From Fusicatenibacter_A intestinipullorum (GTDB lineage: Bacteria > Bacillota > Negativicutes > Acidaminococcales > Acidaminococcaceae): a stretch of 64,000 nt of DNA. Each line of letters opens with the position of its first letter. Positions within the stretch are counted from its first letter, which is position 1. The stretch spans positions 1 through 64,000 of the forward strand of contig DWZP01000029.1 of the NCBI GenBank assembly GCA_019117495.1, in the 5' to 3' direction. Shown here piece after piece: positions 15,202 through 24,712 of the stretch. Both the position numbers and the translations under genes were made by a program. Under the pieces are notes generated by a model. It was not told where the DNA came from. It did no database searches and was given only the letters and a program-made list of their open reading frames with translations.

Positions 15202-18200
15202 ATGACAAAAATGAAAACCATGGACGGTAATACCGCTGCGGCTTATATATCCTATGCGTTTACCGACGTGGCAGCTATTTACCCCATTACACCGTCTTCG
15301 CCTATGGCGGAAGTTGTTGATGAATGGGCGGCCCAGGGCAAGAAAAACCTGTTCGGGCAGACTGTAAAGGTTCAGGAAATGCAGTCCGAGGCAGGCGCTT
15401 CCGGCGCTGTACACGGTTCTTTGCAGGGCGGTGCCCTTACTACCACTTATACAGCTTCTCAGGGCCTTCTTTTAATGATTCCTAATATGTATAAAATGGC
15501 CGGTGAACTTTTGCCGGCAGTGTTCCATGTATCCGCACGTGCGCTGGCAACCAGCAGCCTTTCCATTTTCGGCGACCATCAGGACGTTATGGCAGCACGC
15601 CAGACCGGTTTTGCCCTGCTTGCCGAAGGCAGCGTGCAGGAAGTTATGGACCTCGGCGGTGTGGCACATTTATCGGCAATTAAAGGCCGCGTGCCGTTTT
15701 TGAATTTCTTTGACGGTTTCCGTACCTCGCACGAAATTCAGAAAATTGAACTGATGGATTACGATAAACTGGCAGGGCTTCTGGATTGGGAGGCTTTGGC
15801 AGAGTTCCGCAAACGCGCACTGAACCCTGATAACCCTGTTATCCGCGGTACGGCGCAGAACCCGGATATTTACTTCCAGACCCGCGAAGCAGTTAACAGC
15901 TATTACACCGCGCTGCCGGAAATTGTTGAAAACTACATGAACGAAATCAACAAAATTACCGGCCGCAACTATGGCCTGTTTAACTACTACGGCGCACCGG
16001 ATGCCGAAAACATTATTATTGCCATGGGCAGCGCCTGCGAAACCATTCAGACCGTTGCCGAAAAACTGAACGCCGAAGGCAAAAAGGTTGGCTTGCTCGC
16101 CGTTCACCTGTACCGTCCGTTCAGCGTTAAGCATTTTATGGCGGCAATTCCGGAAACAGTTAAACGCATTGCCGTGCTTGACCGCACCAAAGAACCGGGC
16201 GCATTCGGCGAACCGCTGTACATGGATGTGCGCGGCGCGTTCTATGACGCAGGCCGCAATCCGCTGATTATCGGCGGCCGCTACGGCCTTGGCAGCAAGG
16301 ATTTGACCCCGACCGACATTCTGGCCGTTTACGAAAACCTTGAAGCCGAAAACCCTAAAAACAACTTCACCATCAGCATTGTTGATGACGTTACCAATAC
16401 TTCTCTGGCAGCCAGCCACGAAATTGACGTTACCGGCGAAGGCACCAAGAGCTGCAAGTTCTGGGGCCTCGGCAGCGACGGCACCGTTGGCGCCAACAAG
16501 AGCGCAATTAAAATTATCGGCGATTACACCGATATGTACGCTCAGGGCTATTTCTCCTACGATTCCAAAAAATCCGGCGGCATTACCGTTTCGCACCTGC
16601 GTTTCGGCAAAGAGCCCATCCGCGCTCCGTACCTTATCAACGCTGCGGATTTTGTAGCCGTACACAACCAGTCCTATGTTGATAAATACGATGTTACCGC
16701 AGGGCTGAAAAAAGGCGGCACCTTCCTTCTTAACTGCAACTGGAGTGCAGAAGAACTGGAAAAACATCTGCCCGGGCAGATTAAACGCTATATTGCCAAA
16801 AACGATATTAACTTCTATATTATTGACGCTGTAAAAATTGCACAGCAAATCGGCCTCGGCGGACGCATTAACATGATTATGCAGTCGGCGTTCTTTAAAC
16901 TGGCCGACATTATTCCGCTGGAGGATGCTGTTAAATACCTGAAGGAAGCGGTTGAGCACAGCTATGGACTGAAGGGCAAAGACGTTGTTGACATGAACAA
17001 CGCCGCTATCGACATGGGCGTTAACGCCGTTGTAAAAGTTGACGTTCCCGCAGCATGGGCTGACGCTGCCGATACCGAAGCAGGTGCAAAATCCGGCAAT
17101 GATTTCATCGACAACATTCTTGTGCCGATGAACCGCATGGAAGGCGACAAACTGCCTGTAAGCGCGTTTAAAGACCATGAGGACGGCACTTTCCCGAGCG
17201 GCACCGCTGCTTACGAAAAACGCGGCATTGCCATCAACGTTCCGGAATGGCAGATGGAAAAATGCATTCAGTGCAACCAGTGCGCGTTTGTATGCCCGCA
17301 CGCTGTTATCCGCCCTGTGCTGATGACAGAAGAAGAAGCTGCGAACGCTCCTGAAGGCATGCTCAGCAAGGACGCTATCGGCGCCAAAGGCTTAAAATTC
17401 CATATGGCAGTATCTCCGCTGGACTGCACCGGCTGCGGCAACTGCGCTCAGGTTTGCCCGGCTAAGGAAAAAGCCCTGGTAATGAAACCTTTGGAAACCC
17501 AGCTTGCCAAAACCGAAAACTGGGATTATGCAATGAAGAAAGTTGCGCCCAAACCGAACCCGATGAATAAAAACACAGTTAAAGGCGTGCAGTTTGAACA
17601 GCCGCTGTTTGAGTTCAGCGGTGCATGCGCAGGCTGCGGCGAAACCCCGTATGCCAAACTTGTTACCCAGCTTGTTGGCGACCGCATGATGATTGCCAAC
17701 GCAACTGGCTGCTCTTCCATCTGGGGCGCAAGCGCACCTTCCATGCCGTACTGCAAAAATGCGGCAGGCCACGGCCCGAGCTGGGCAAACAGCCTGTTTG
17801 AAGACAACGCCGAATACGGCCTTGGCATGTACCTGGGCGTAAAACATACCCGCGAACGTGTGGCTGACCGCGTAAAAGAAGCGCTGAACCTGCCCGTAAG
17901 CGAAGAACTGAAAGCAGCAATGCAGAACTGGCTTGACAACATGAACGTAAGCGACGGCACCCGCGAACGTGCCGAAGCGCTGAAAGCGGCACTGGCTGCC
18001 GAAAACAGCGATAACGAGCTCTTAAAAGAAATTGCAGGCCTCGGCCAGTACTTTGTAAAACGCAGCCACTGGATTTTCGGCGGCGACGGCTGGGCTTACG
18101 ATATCGGCTACGGCGGACTTGACCATGTTCTTGCCAGCGGCGAAAACATTAACGTAATGGTATTTGATACCGAAGTATATTCCAATACCGGCGGCCAGTC

Positions 18201-18711
18201 CTCCAAGGCTACACCGGCTGCGGCTATTGCCAAATTTGCGGCCAGCGGCAAACGCACCCGCAAAAAAGATCTCGGCATGATGGCCATGAGCTACGGCTAT
18301 GTTTATGTAGCGCAAATCGCCATGGGCGCGGATAAGAACCAAACCCTTAAAGCCATTGCCGAAGCAGAGGCTTACGATGGCCCGTCCCTGATTATTGCTT
18401 ATTCGCCGTGCATTAACCATGGCCTGAAAGCAGGCATGGGCAACAGCCAGCTGGAAGCAAAACATGCTGTTGAATGCGGTTACTGGGCTAACTACCGTTA
18501 CAACCCGGAACTGAAAGAACAGGGTAAAAATCCGTTCATTCTCGACAGCAAGGAGCCTACCGGCAACTTCCGCGAATTCTTAATGGGCGAAGTACGTTAT
18601 TCCGCACTCTTAAAACAATTCCCGGACCAGGCAGAAGCATTGTTTGAAAAAACAGAGCATGACGCCAAAGAACGCCTTGCAACCTACAAACGCCTTGCAG
18701 GTAAGGAATAA
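15202..18711 (+). CDS. nifJ: Pyruvate:ferredoxin (flavodoxin) oxidoreductase
   Basis: Single-chain 1169-residue PFOR, which converts pyruvate and CoA to acetyl-CoA, CO2 and reduced ferredoxin. Order seen: N-terminal pyrimidine-binding domain with YPITPSSPM, domain II/III, ferredoxin-like domain with CIQCNQCAFVCP (from residue 688) and CTGCGNCAQVCP (from 742), the proximal cluster cysteines in GACAGCGE (about 809-812), and the TPP domain with GDGWAYDIG near 961 and NTGGQSSKATP. All cluster cysteines are present. Strong codon bias suggests high expression. Confidence 0.97.
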   Translation: MTKMKTMDGNTAAAYISYAFTDVAAIYPITPSSPMAEVVDEWAAQGKKNLFGQTVKVQEMQSEAGASGAVHGSLQGGALTTTYTASQGLLLMIPNMYKMAGELLPAVFHVSARALATSSLSIFGDHQDVMAARQTGFALLAEGSVQEVMDLGGVAHLSAIKGRVPFLNFFDGFRTSHEIQKIELMDYDKLAGLLDWEALAEFRKRALNPDNPVIRGTAQNPDIYFQTREAVNSYYTALPEIVENYMNEINKITGRNYGLFNYYGAPDAENIIIAMGSACETIQTVAEKLNAEGKKVGLLAVHLYRPFSVKHFMAAIPETVKRIAVLDRTKEPGAFGEPLYMDVRGAFYDAGRNPLIIGGRYGLGSKDLTPTDILAVYENLEAENPKNNFTISIVDDVTNTSLAASHEIDVTGEGTKSCKFWGLGSDGTVGANKSAIKIIGDYTDMYAQGYFSYDSKKSGGITVSHLRFGKEPIRAPYLINAADFVAVHNQSYVDKYDVTAGLKKGGTFLLNCNWSAEELEKHLPGQIKRYIAKNDINFYIIDAVKIAQQIGLGGRINMIMQSAFFKLADIIPLEDAVKYLKEAVEHSYGLKGKDVVDMNNAAIDMGVNAVVKVDVPAAWADAADTEAGAKSGNDFIDNILVPMNRMEGDKLPVSAFKDHEDGTFPSGTAAYEKRGIAINVPEWQMEKCIQCNQCAFVCPHAVIRPVLMTEEEAANAPEGMLSKDAIGAKGLKFHMAVSPLDCTGCGNCAQVCPAKEKALVMKPLETQLAKTENWDYAMKKVAPKPNPMNKNTVKGVQFEQPLFEFSGACAGCGETPYAKLVTQLVGDRMMIANATGCSSIWGASAPSMPYCKNAAGHGPSWANSLFEDNAEYGLGMYLGVKHTRERVADRVKEALNLPVSEELKAAMQNWLDNMNVSDGTRERAEALKAALAAENSDNELLKEIAGLGQYFVKRSHWIFGGDGWAYDIGYGGLDHVLASGENINVMVFDTEVYSNTGGQSSKATPAAAIAKFAASGKRTRKKDLGMMAMSYGYVYVAQIAMGADKNQTLKAIAEAEAYDGPSLIIAYSPCINHGLKAGMGNSQLEAKHAVECGYWANYRYNPELKEQGKNPFILDSKEPTGNFREFLMGEVRYSALLKQFPDQAEALFEKTEHDAKERLATYKRLAGKE

Positions 18712-18800
18712 AAGGCTTCAATTAAAAAACGCATAAACTAAAATAAAAAACGCCGTGCTTTAAGGGTGGCACTAATAAAACAGCATAAGATTGTTTTCGG

Positions 18801-18830
18801 GAAACGGCGTAGCCTCGGCTATGCCGTTTC
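18801..18830 (-). terminator. Terminator at recombinase 3' end
   Basis: gaaacggcgtagcc/ggctatgccgtttc imperfect 14-base stem with a two-base centre; on the minus strand it overlaps the last codons of the recombinase pseudogene. Confidence 0.5.
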
Positions 18831-20544
18831 TCCGTTTTGCAGGTCATTCATCAAAGACGCGGGAAGTATTCCCACAAGGTCATAGGAAATGTCAATCTGC
18901 TGTTCTCGATAACCCTTTGATTTGTCCGGCGCGTGAACATATACCGCCTTTACCATGTCATTGAGTATAGCGGGAGTTAGTTCGTCTAAGTCGAGATACT
19001 TCCGTACCTTGCCGATAAACCTGTCGATGTTTTCTGCCTGTTCTTCCTGTTTTGTAATTTCTTCATTCAATCGCAACAGCTTTTCCCGCAGTTCTTTCTG
19101 CTCTTGCTCGTAATCGTCAGAAAGCATTTGAAATCTGCTGTCAGAGAGTTTCCCGTTGGCGTTATCCTCGTAAATACGCTTGAACAATCGGTCAAGTTCT
19201 TCTATCCGCCGTTCCGCCTGCGTCAGTTGCCGTCATTTCGCCGCAAGTTCTTTTTTCGCTTCGGCTTTCTGCTTCGCGCCCATAGCTTTTCGGAATTGTT
19301 CTTCGTGGTTAGCGACACAGGCAATCGTCATTTTCATATGGGCAAGTACACCTTGTTCTAAAACAATGGCTCGGATAAAATGAGTAGGGCAAACCTCTTT
19401 CCTTTGAGCCTTGAAGTGGAGCAGACAAAGTGGTCTTGCCTTGCTTCAAAGTTCTTGCTTGTGCAGTAATACAGCTTTTCGCCGCAATCGGCGCAACGCG
19501 CAATGCCGAAGAAAATATTTGTTTTTCCTGTCCTTGGCGGGCGGCGTTTGTTCTTCCGTAATTCCTGCACTCGTTGCCATGTGTCAGCGTCAATTATCGA
19601 TTCATGGGTATTCTCGAACACAAGCCATTTTTCTTCGGGATTGTAACAGGTTTTCTTGCTCTTGTAGGACTGTTTGTAGGTTTTGAAGTTTACCGTATTC
19701 CCCTGATATTTTGGACGCTCCAAAATGTCAGCTATGGTATCGCCTGTCCAGTTATAAGGATTGTCCGGCGGCGCGTTCCTTGTTGCCCTGCCTGTCTGTT
19801 GAAAATGGATTGTCGGCGTTATGATTTTATCCTCTTTCAGAATACGGGCAATCTGCGACGGTCCGTAACCGTCCAAACAAAGGGCGAATATCCGCTTGAC
19901 GACTTCGGCAGCTTCGGGGTCGATAATCCACCGCTTTTTGTTTTTCGGGTCTTTCATGTAGCCATAGGCGGGTTTGTGCAGAGATGTTCTCCTGCTTCTC
20001 CCTTTGACTTCATCACAGCGCGGATTTTTTTGCTTGTGTCTTTCGCATACCACTCGTTGATGATATTGAGAAACGGGGTAAAATCGCTGTCCTGCTGGTT
20101 TGCGCTGTCTATGCCGTTGTTGATCGCGATAAACCGCACACCCTTTTCTACAAACAGGACTTCGGTATAAAAGCCCACTTTCAGATAATCACGCCCAAGC
20201 CTCGACATATCCTTAACAATCAAGGTGGATACTTCTCCGTTTTCAATCCGTTCCAGAAGTTCGCTCTAACTCGGACGGTTGAAGTTCGTTCCAGAATACC
20301 CGTCGTCCACGAAAAACAAGGGATTTTTGAAGCCGTTTTCCTTTGCGTATTTACTTAAAATCGCCTTTTGATTTACAATGCTGTTGCTGTCGACCGTCAA
20401 TTCATCGTCGCGAGATAAGCGGCAATAGAGGGCGGTAATTTTGCCAGACTGCCTTAACATATTTTCTGCTCCTTTCATCGGCGGGCAGTCTGCCAATACA
20501 GGATTGCTTATATCCATTTTAACGCTCCTTGTTTTCTTCATCAA
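18819..20544 (-). pseudogene. Large serine recombinase (TndX/Tn4451-like), inactivated
   Basis: The parts together make a full TndX-type resolvase: catalytic domain with ALYCRLSRDDE and VDDGYSGTNFNRPS, IVKDMSRLGRDYLKVG, the recombinase domain with AYGYMKDPKNKKRW, a zinc-ribbon CADCGEKLYYC, coiled coil, and C-terminal DUF4368-like tail. Four lesions break it: a TAG stop at 20266-20268, a one-base deletion near 19966-19971, another near 19393-19398, and a TGA stop at 19233-19235. The catalytic serine region is intact but separated from the DNA-binding part, so the enzyme is dead. Confidence 0.88.
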
Positions 20545-20785
20545 TAGGCGACCCTGCCATAAGCCGTAAAACTTTATGGGGAAGACTTCGTTTTCCGTCG
20601 TAGCTTCCCGTAAAGCGATAACAAGTTCTGCCGGACTGCATTGTGATTTCGTGCGTCGGCAATTCTTGATACAGCGGATTTTTCACAACAATATGTTCGC
20701 CTTTGATTTTTCGTTTCCTTTCCATTCCTTTCCCGTCCTTTCCTTTGTTTTGAGTAAGGAGCAAGCACAGCAAATGAGTACCCAT
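20519..20785 (-). CDS. TnpW-like transposon-encoded small protein
   Basis: Up to 88 residues; the conserved part begins at about residue 34 (VVKNPLYQELPTHEITMQS) and continues GRTCYRFTGSYDGKRSLP and KVLRLM. This pattern matches small TnpW proteins found just upstream of Tn4451-type recombinases. Its end overlaps the recombinase start by 26 bases. The true start is unclear: GTG codons inside the frame after AAAGG may be used. Function in the family is not known to me. Confidence 0.6.
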   Translation of the reverse strand: MGTHLLCLLLTQNKGKDGKGMERKRKIKGEHIVVKNPLYQELPTHEITMQSGRTCYRFTGSYDGKRSLPHKVLRLMAGSPIDEENKER

Positions 20786-21147
20786 TTGCCTCTTGCTACT
20801 TCCGCAGCAAGCATAGGAAAGGGGTACCCTTTCCGTAAAATCCCCGTTTTGACGCTATGCGTCGGACGGGGATTTTCTCTTGTTGGGATAGTCCCAAACC
20901 CTTTTGTGTCCTCTCACTCAATATCCCGTCTGAAAGGCAGCTTTTGTTGCGCTTTTCCCCTCACTATATACAACACGCAAAAATCTAAAAATGCCAAACA
21001 TAAGGAAAAGAAAATGTTGACCGACCAAAAGGTTTGCAACATATTTTTTATTCAATTACACTAAGAGTGAGTTTACAAAAGTGGACATAAAAAGCGAGGG
21101 AAAATATCGTTTACGAGTTTATGCTTATAGCTAAGGAGGAGCAATAA
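20786..21147. other. Divergent intergenic region of island
   Basis: 362 bases between the TnpW-like gene and the AraC gene. It contains aaaatccccgt and acggggatttt arms around a gacgc/gcgtc core (20838-20874, a probable terminator-like hairpin) and the AraC-gene promoter. No coding sequence supported. Confidence 0.6.
21017..21045 (+). promoter_or_regulatory. Promoter of AraC/C45 operon
   Basis: TTGACC (21017-21022), 17 bases, CATATT (21040-21045), about 100 bases before the AraC start. Confidence 0.55.
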
Positions 21148-22035
21148 ATGGAATGGTTGAAAAAACTAAGTGCTGCAATAGATTACATAGAAAACAATTT
21201 GGATAGTGATTTGTCCTATGAAGAAGCTGCTCGAATTGCCTGCTGCTCGGTTTTCTATTTTCAACGGATATTTTCTTATGTCGCTGGTATTTCGTTGTCG
21301 GAATATATCCGGCGCAGGAGAATGACACAAGCTGCTTTTGAATTACAGCGGACAGACGCTAAAGTGATAGATGTCGCTTTGAAATATGGGTACACTTCCC
21401 CAACATCATTTAATCGTGCTTTTCAAAGCGTACATAACATTTCTCCAGTCGCAGCGAAAAACACGGGAAGTACGCTAAATGCTTATCCGGCAATTCATTT
21501 TTCAGTTCAAGTTACAGGAGGGAATGCCATGCCATACCACATTGCAGAAAAACAATCTATGAGGATTGTAGGGGTTCGTATTCCGTTGTCTACGGACATG
21601 GAAGAAAATCAGAAGAATATTCCTCCATTTTGGCAATCTGTTTTAAGCAGCAATCTATTTTCTGAAATATGCAGTTTATCAAATCAGTCCCCACAAGGGA
21701 TATTGGGTGTAAGTGTATATGAAAATCCCAAAAGTTTTTTCTATTACATCGGAGTTGCTACAGATGCGCCTGTTCCTAATGGTATGTTCGCGTTTGGAAT
21801 ACCAGCGGCTACATGGGCTGTATTTGAAAATAACGGTTGTTTCAAAGAGAATGTGCAAAGTATTTTTAGAAGGTTTTATACGGAGTGGTTGCCATTTTCG
21901 GGCTATGAATATGCCGGACTTCCGGACATAGAAGTGTATCCCGTTTGTGAGGAAACACCTGTTAGTGGACATTCAGAAGTATGGATTGCTATAAGGAAAG
22001 AAAAGGAGAACAACTCATGTACCACTTGCGATTAA
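21148..22035 (+). CDS. AraC-family regulator with GyrI-like effector domain
   Basis: 295 residues. Residues 1-105 hold two helix-turn-helix motifs of the AraC type (YEEAARIACCSVFYFQRIFS; VIDVALKYGYTSPTSFNRAF). Residues about 125-290 form a GyrI-like/Rob C-terminal domain (MRIVGVRIPL; IEVYPVCEETPVSGHSEVWIAI) that binds small hydrophobic molecules. Strong AAGGAGGAG site. Stop overlaps the next gene by 19 bases, so it probably senses a compound handled by the C45 hydrolase. AT-rich codon use differs from the chromosome. Confidence 0.88.
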   Translation: MEWLKKLSAAIDYIENNLDSDLSYEEAARIACCSVFYFQRIFSYVAGISLSEYIRRRRMTQAAFELQRTDAKVIDVALKYGYTSPTSFNRAFQSVHNISPVAAKNTGSTLNAYPAIHFSVQVTGGNAMPYHIAEKQSMRIVGVRIPLSTDMEENQKNIPPFWQSVLSSNLFSEICSLSNQSPQGILGVSVYENPKSFFYYIGVATDAPVPNGMFAFGIPAATWAVFENNGCFKENVQSIFRRFYTEWLPFSGYEYAGLPDIEVYPVCEETPVSGHSEVWIAIRKEKENNSCTTCD

Positions 22036-23060
22036 AAGGCGATCATTATCAAATGGGGGTTAAGCGGGGAAAGATTTTTCAGAAGTGCCAAATATCTTTC
22101 CCTTTACATCTTGATGAGTTTCAGCTTGAACATGGAAAACAAAGCGAAAAAATACTAAAAGACTATTTTCCAGAAGTTTGTGCAGAAATAAAAGGTGTGA
22201 GCGATACCATAGGTGTAGATTACGATGCATTTGTTTCGTGGATGTTATGTATGGGCTGCTGCATGTATAACTTGGATGATAATGTCCCCGTTGAGATTAG
22301 AGGGTGTACTGCATTTGCCTATTCTAAAGGAGGACAAGTAATTTATGGTAGAAACAACGATTTGCCGCCGTATTTGAGAAATGGAAGCAAAAGTGAAATA
22401 TATACTCCATTAAACGGAAATAGATTTAATCTTACGACTTCCTCTTTCATCAATGGTGAAGAAGGTCTAAATGAACATGGTTTGGCTGTTGCTATGACTT
22501 TTGTAATGACAAGCATTGACAAAATACGAGCAGGTTTTAATTCTTGCTTTATTGTAAGATATTTGCTTGAAAAAGCAGATACCTCACAAAACGCAATCTC
22601 TTTACTTATGGAATTACCGATAGCTTCTAACTGCAATATTTTAGTTGCAGACAAGACTGGGAAAATGGCAGTTATAGAATGTACGCCTACCGCAAAGAGA
22701 ATACGGAAAGCGATTTGTTCTAATAAAGGCAAAATCGTATGCACCGTTAATAGTTTTACTTCCGATGAAATGAAGCCCTTTGATATGGCGAATGGAGATG
22801 ATTATTTCTCCGATAGGCGATACCAAACGGTTATAGATAGTTTTTCAACTCATATTCAAGACGACTATATTGAAACGACAAAACAGCTTCTAAAAGGCGA
22901 TTATGGGTTTATATGTCAATATGATGACCCTAATTTTGAAACGGTTTGGAGTTCTGTATTTGATTTGAAAACGCTTATGATATATCGTGCAGAAGGTGAT
23001 CCGAGAAAAAAGAAGTTCGTGGTAGATAACCGGCTGCACAGTATAGTGAAAGGACGCTAA
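22017..23060 (+). CDS. C45-family (acyl-CoA:6-APA acyltransferase-like) amidohydrolase
   Basis: 347 residues from the ATG at 22017, chosen because AAAGGAG lies before it. The candidate nucleophile is Cys in RGCTAFAYS (about residue 99), which in this NTN-hydrolase family becomes the new N-terminus after self-cleavage; YGRNNDLPP follows as in relatives. Members cleave or transfer acyl groups on amides, such as isopenicillin N, bile or acyl-amino-acid type linear amides. No signal peptide, so cytoplasmic. Cargo of the island, coupled to the AraC regulator. Confidence 0.78.
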   Translation: MYHLRLKGDHYQMGVKRGKIFQKCQISFPLHLDEFQLEHGKQSEKILKDYFPEVCAEIKGVSDTIGVDYDAFVSWMLCMGCCMYNLDDNVPVEIRGCTAFAYSKGGQVIYGRNNDLPPYLRNGSKSEIYTPLNGNRFNLTTSSFINGEEGLNEHGLAVAMTFVMTSIDKIRAGFNSCFIVRYLLEKADTSQNAISLLMELPIASNCNILVADKTGKMAVIECTPTAKRIRKAICSNKGKIVCTVNSFTSDEMKPFDMANGDDYFSDRRYQTVIDSFSTHIQDDYIETTKQLLKGDYGFICQYDDPNFETVWSSVFDLKTLMIYRAEGDPRKKKFVVDNRLHSIVKGR

Positions 23061-23064
23061 AGTT

Positions 23065-23250
23065 TTGAATAAAAAATGGCTGTTATGTCCTATCTACAAG
23101 AACAAGACGCGGATAAGATTGCGGGAAGATACGGTGCTTGAACACTTCCCGCTGTTCTGCCCGAAGTGTAAACAGGAAACGCTAATCAATGTAAAGCAAC
23201 TCAATATATCCGTTATCAAAGAGCCGGACGCACAGACGCAGAGCCGATAA
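23065..23250 (+). CDS. Cysteine-rich KTR-domain protein of Tn916-like elements
   Basis: 61 residues, TTG start with GAAAGGA upstream. The C-terminal half (FPLFCPKCKQETLINVKQL, ISVIKEPDAQTQSR) is the conserved zinc-finger-like protein found after tet genes in Tn916 relatives. The first Cys pair is damaged: CPIYKNKTR stands where CPxCxxKTR is usual, so metal binding may be lost. Here it follows the C45 gene instead of a resistance gene. Confidence 0.8.
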   Translation: MNKKWLLCPIYKNKTRIRLREDTVLEHFPLFCPKCKQETLINVKQLNISVIKEPDAQTQSR

Positions 23251-23302
23251 CACGCAAGATGAAATGCGGTTATCGGCTCTGTTATTTTGTTTGGAGGTAT
23301 CT

Positions 23303-23398
23303 ATGTTGATTGCCATTTCTCATAACCTACGGTCAAAAAAAGCCTTTGCACCTATACGGGATTTTGCGCTTATGAGTATGAACACACAAATCATATAG
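23303..23398 (+). CDS. Possible 31-residue peptide
   Basis: ATG preceded by TTGGAGG at 6-base spacing opens a 31-codon frame with no hydrophobic segment (LRSKKAFAPIRDFALMSMNT). It lies between the KTR and sigma-like genes. I do not recognise it; it may only be a leader peptide. Confidence 0.35.
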   Translation: MLIAISHNLRSKKAFAPIRDFALMSMNTQII

Positions 23399-23497
23399 TT
23401 ATCTCTTATAATTCCTGCTTCCAACGCCCATGCGGTTTTATGCTGCGTGGGCGTTTGTTGTTTTGCCCCCTATTTTGGGAAGAAAGGGGGTGAGAAA

Positions 23498-23938
23498 ATG
23501 ATGAATAGTGAGCAGTATCGGGAACATATCGAGCGCACTTTTAACACCTTTTGCAAGATTGTCCTTTACCACGCGGCGCTGGGCGCTTACAAGAAAATAC
23601 GGAAAAAGCAGCAGTTTGAAGTATCACTCGACTATCTTCGGGAGTTTGATTTTGAGCCTGTTACGACAACAGATGAGCGTTTCGTGAAATACGATATGCC
23701 TACCACTTTTATCGTTCGAGGAAAAGCGGTCATTGTGGAAAGCGAACTGTTGGCAGCCGCGCTTTTACGTCTGCCGGAAAAGCGGCGGGAAGTCCTGTTT
23801 TTGCGGTACTACCTCGGTTACAGCGATACGGAAATTGGAAGGCTGTTTGGAGTTTGCAGGAGTACAATCTTCCACAGACGAAAAAGGGCATTGCGCTTGC
23901 TGCGAAAAGAAATGGAGGCATTAGAGAATGAAGAATAG
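23498..23938 (+). CDS. Tn916 Orf7-like sigma-70-family regulator
   Basis: 146 residues from the ATG at 23498 with a GAAAGGGGGTG site. The C-terminal part ALLRLPEKRREVLFLRYYLG and YSDTEIGRLFGVCRSTIFHRRKRAL is a sigma region 4 helix-turn-helix. In Tn916-like elements such proteins regulate conjugation or excision genes. It overlaps the next gene by 11 bases. No downstream transfer genes remain for it to act on. Confidence 0.85.
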   Translation: MMNSEQYREHIERTFNTFCKIVLYHAALGAYKKIRKKQQFEVSLDYLREFDFEPVTTTDERFVKYDMPTTFIVRGKAVIVESELLAAALLRLPEKRREVLFLRYYLGYSDTEIGRLFGVCRSTIFHRRKRALRLLRKEMEALENEE

Positions 23939-24137
23939 GAAGTACAATTTGCTGCCCTATGAAACGATTGTAAAGGCAACCGCCGGGGAGCCGGAAGCGG
24001 TGAACACCGTCATTCAAACCTATACCGGCTACATCAAATATCTGTCCTTCTTTCAAGGGAGTATCAACGACGATATTCAAGATTACCTCAAAGCGTCCTT
24101 AATGGAAGCACTACCCAAGTTCCGCTTTGACAGATAA
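23928..24137 (+). CDS. Tn916 Orf8-like helix-turn-helix protein
   Basis: 69 residues with the conserved LLPYETIVKATAGEPEAVN and YTGYIKYLSFF segments of the small HTH protein that follows Orf7 in Tn916-like elements. It overlaps the sigma-like gene and is followed by a strong hairpin at 24155-24202 instead of xis/int. Confidence 0.8.
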   Translation: MKNRKYNLLPYETIVKATAGEPEAVNTVIQTYTGYIKYLSFFQGSINDDIQDYLKASLMEALPKFRFDR

Positions 24138-24154
24138 TGAGTAGCAAAGGCAGA

Positions 24155-24202
24155 AAAAGCCGTCAAGGATAAACTTCGCGCTTCGCGTCCTTGACGGCTT
24201 TC
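24155..24202 (+). terminator. Terminator after Orf8-like gene
   Basis: aaaagccgtcaagga/tccttgacggcttt stem around an 18-base loop that itself contains cgcg, followed by tcccc. Strong hairpin, weak U-tract. Confidence 0.7.
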
Positions 24203-24712
24203 CCCGTCTTTGCTGTTGGGTAATCAAGAGGGCGCAAACGGATAGACCGCTTGCGCCCTCAATCTATGATGATGTGTTACGCAATAGGAAATGAGAAAGC
24301 CTTGCGTGGTACGGCTTTACGACTTGAAAACACAAGAGTTGAGATTTTATATTCCCACCCTCAAAGATGGCTGTCTACTGCGTAACCTTTTGCTATGCCA
24401 GCGTGGATATTTAGACGGGCAAAAAGCCTTGATTTATGCGGCTTGCGGAGGGCAGAAACAAAGCAAGTAATATCATATCCCTCGAAAGCGCAAAAATACC
24501 GTTCTATTGTTCCACACAGCACAGAAAAAGCGGGCAAGAAGTTTTTGACATCTTGCCTGCTTTTGTCGCAACTGGTTTGCCAGCCGTTTATGTTAATTTG
24601 TTATTAAAAGTTCCTTATTAGATGGTTTCTTTACGGTTGCACTATTTCTCTACATTTAGCAAATTTAATGCACCATATCTTTTGTACATATCTGTAATTT
24701 GTCCCCATGCTC
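24203..24712. other. Gene-free end of Tn916-like module
   Basis: About 510 bases without a supported gene. This is where xis and int sit in complete elements; I see neither nor clear fragments. It ends with the hairpin at 24525-24565 and the 3' end of the nuclease operon. Confidence 0.6.
24525..24565. terminator. Hairpin, left member of flanking pair
   Basis: aagcgggcaaga/tcttgcctgctt stem with one mismatch, loop of 11, then tttt. About 85 bases here resemble the hairpin and its right flank at 27383-27470, so the nuclease operon is bounded by two related sequences. Confidence 0.65.

Noticed and set aside
15670..17301. A 543-codon open frame antisense to nifJ
   Set aside because: It is a by-product of strong codon bias in nifJ, has no ribosome site and low-complexity His/Asn/Phe-rich translation with no family resemblance.
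24395..24621. Two overlapping short frames in the place of xis/int
   Set aside because: Neither has a ribosome site at a sensible distance, and neither resembles excisionase or tyrosine integrase.
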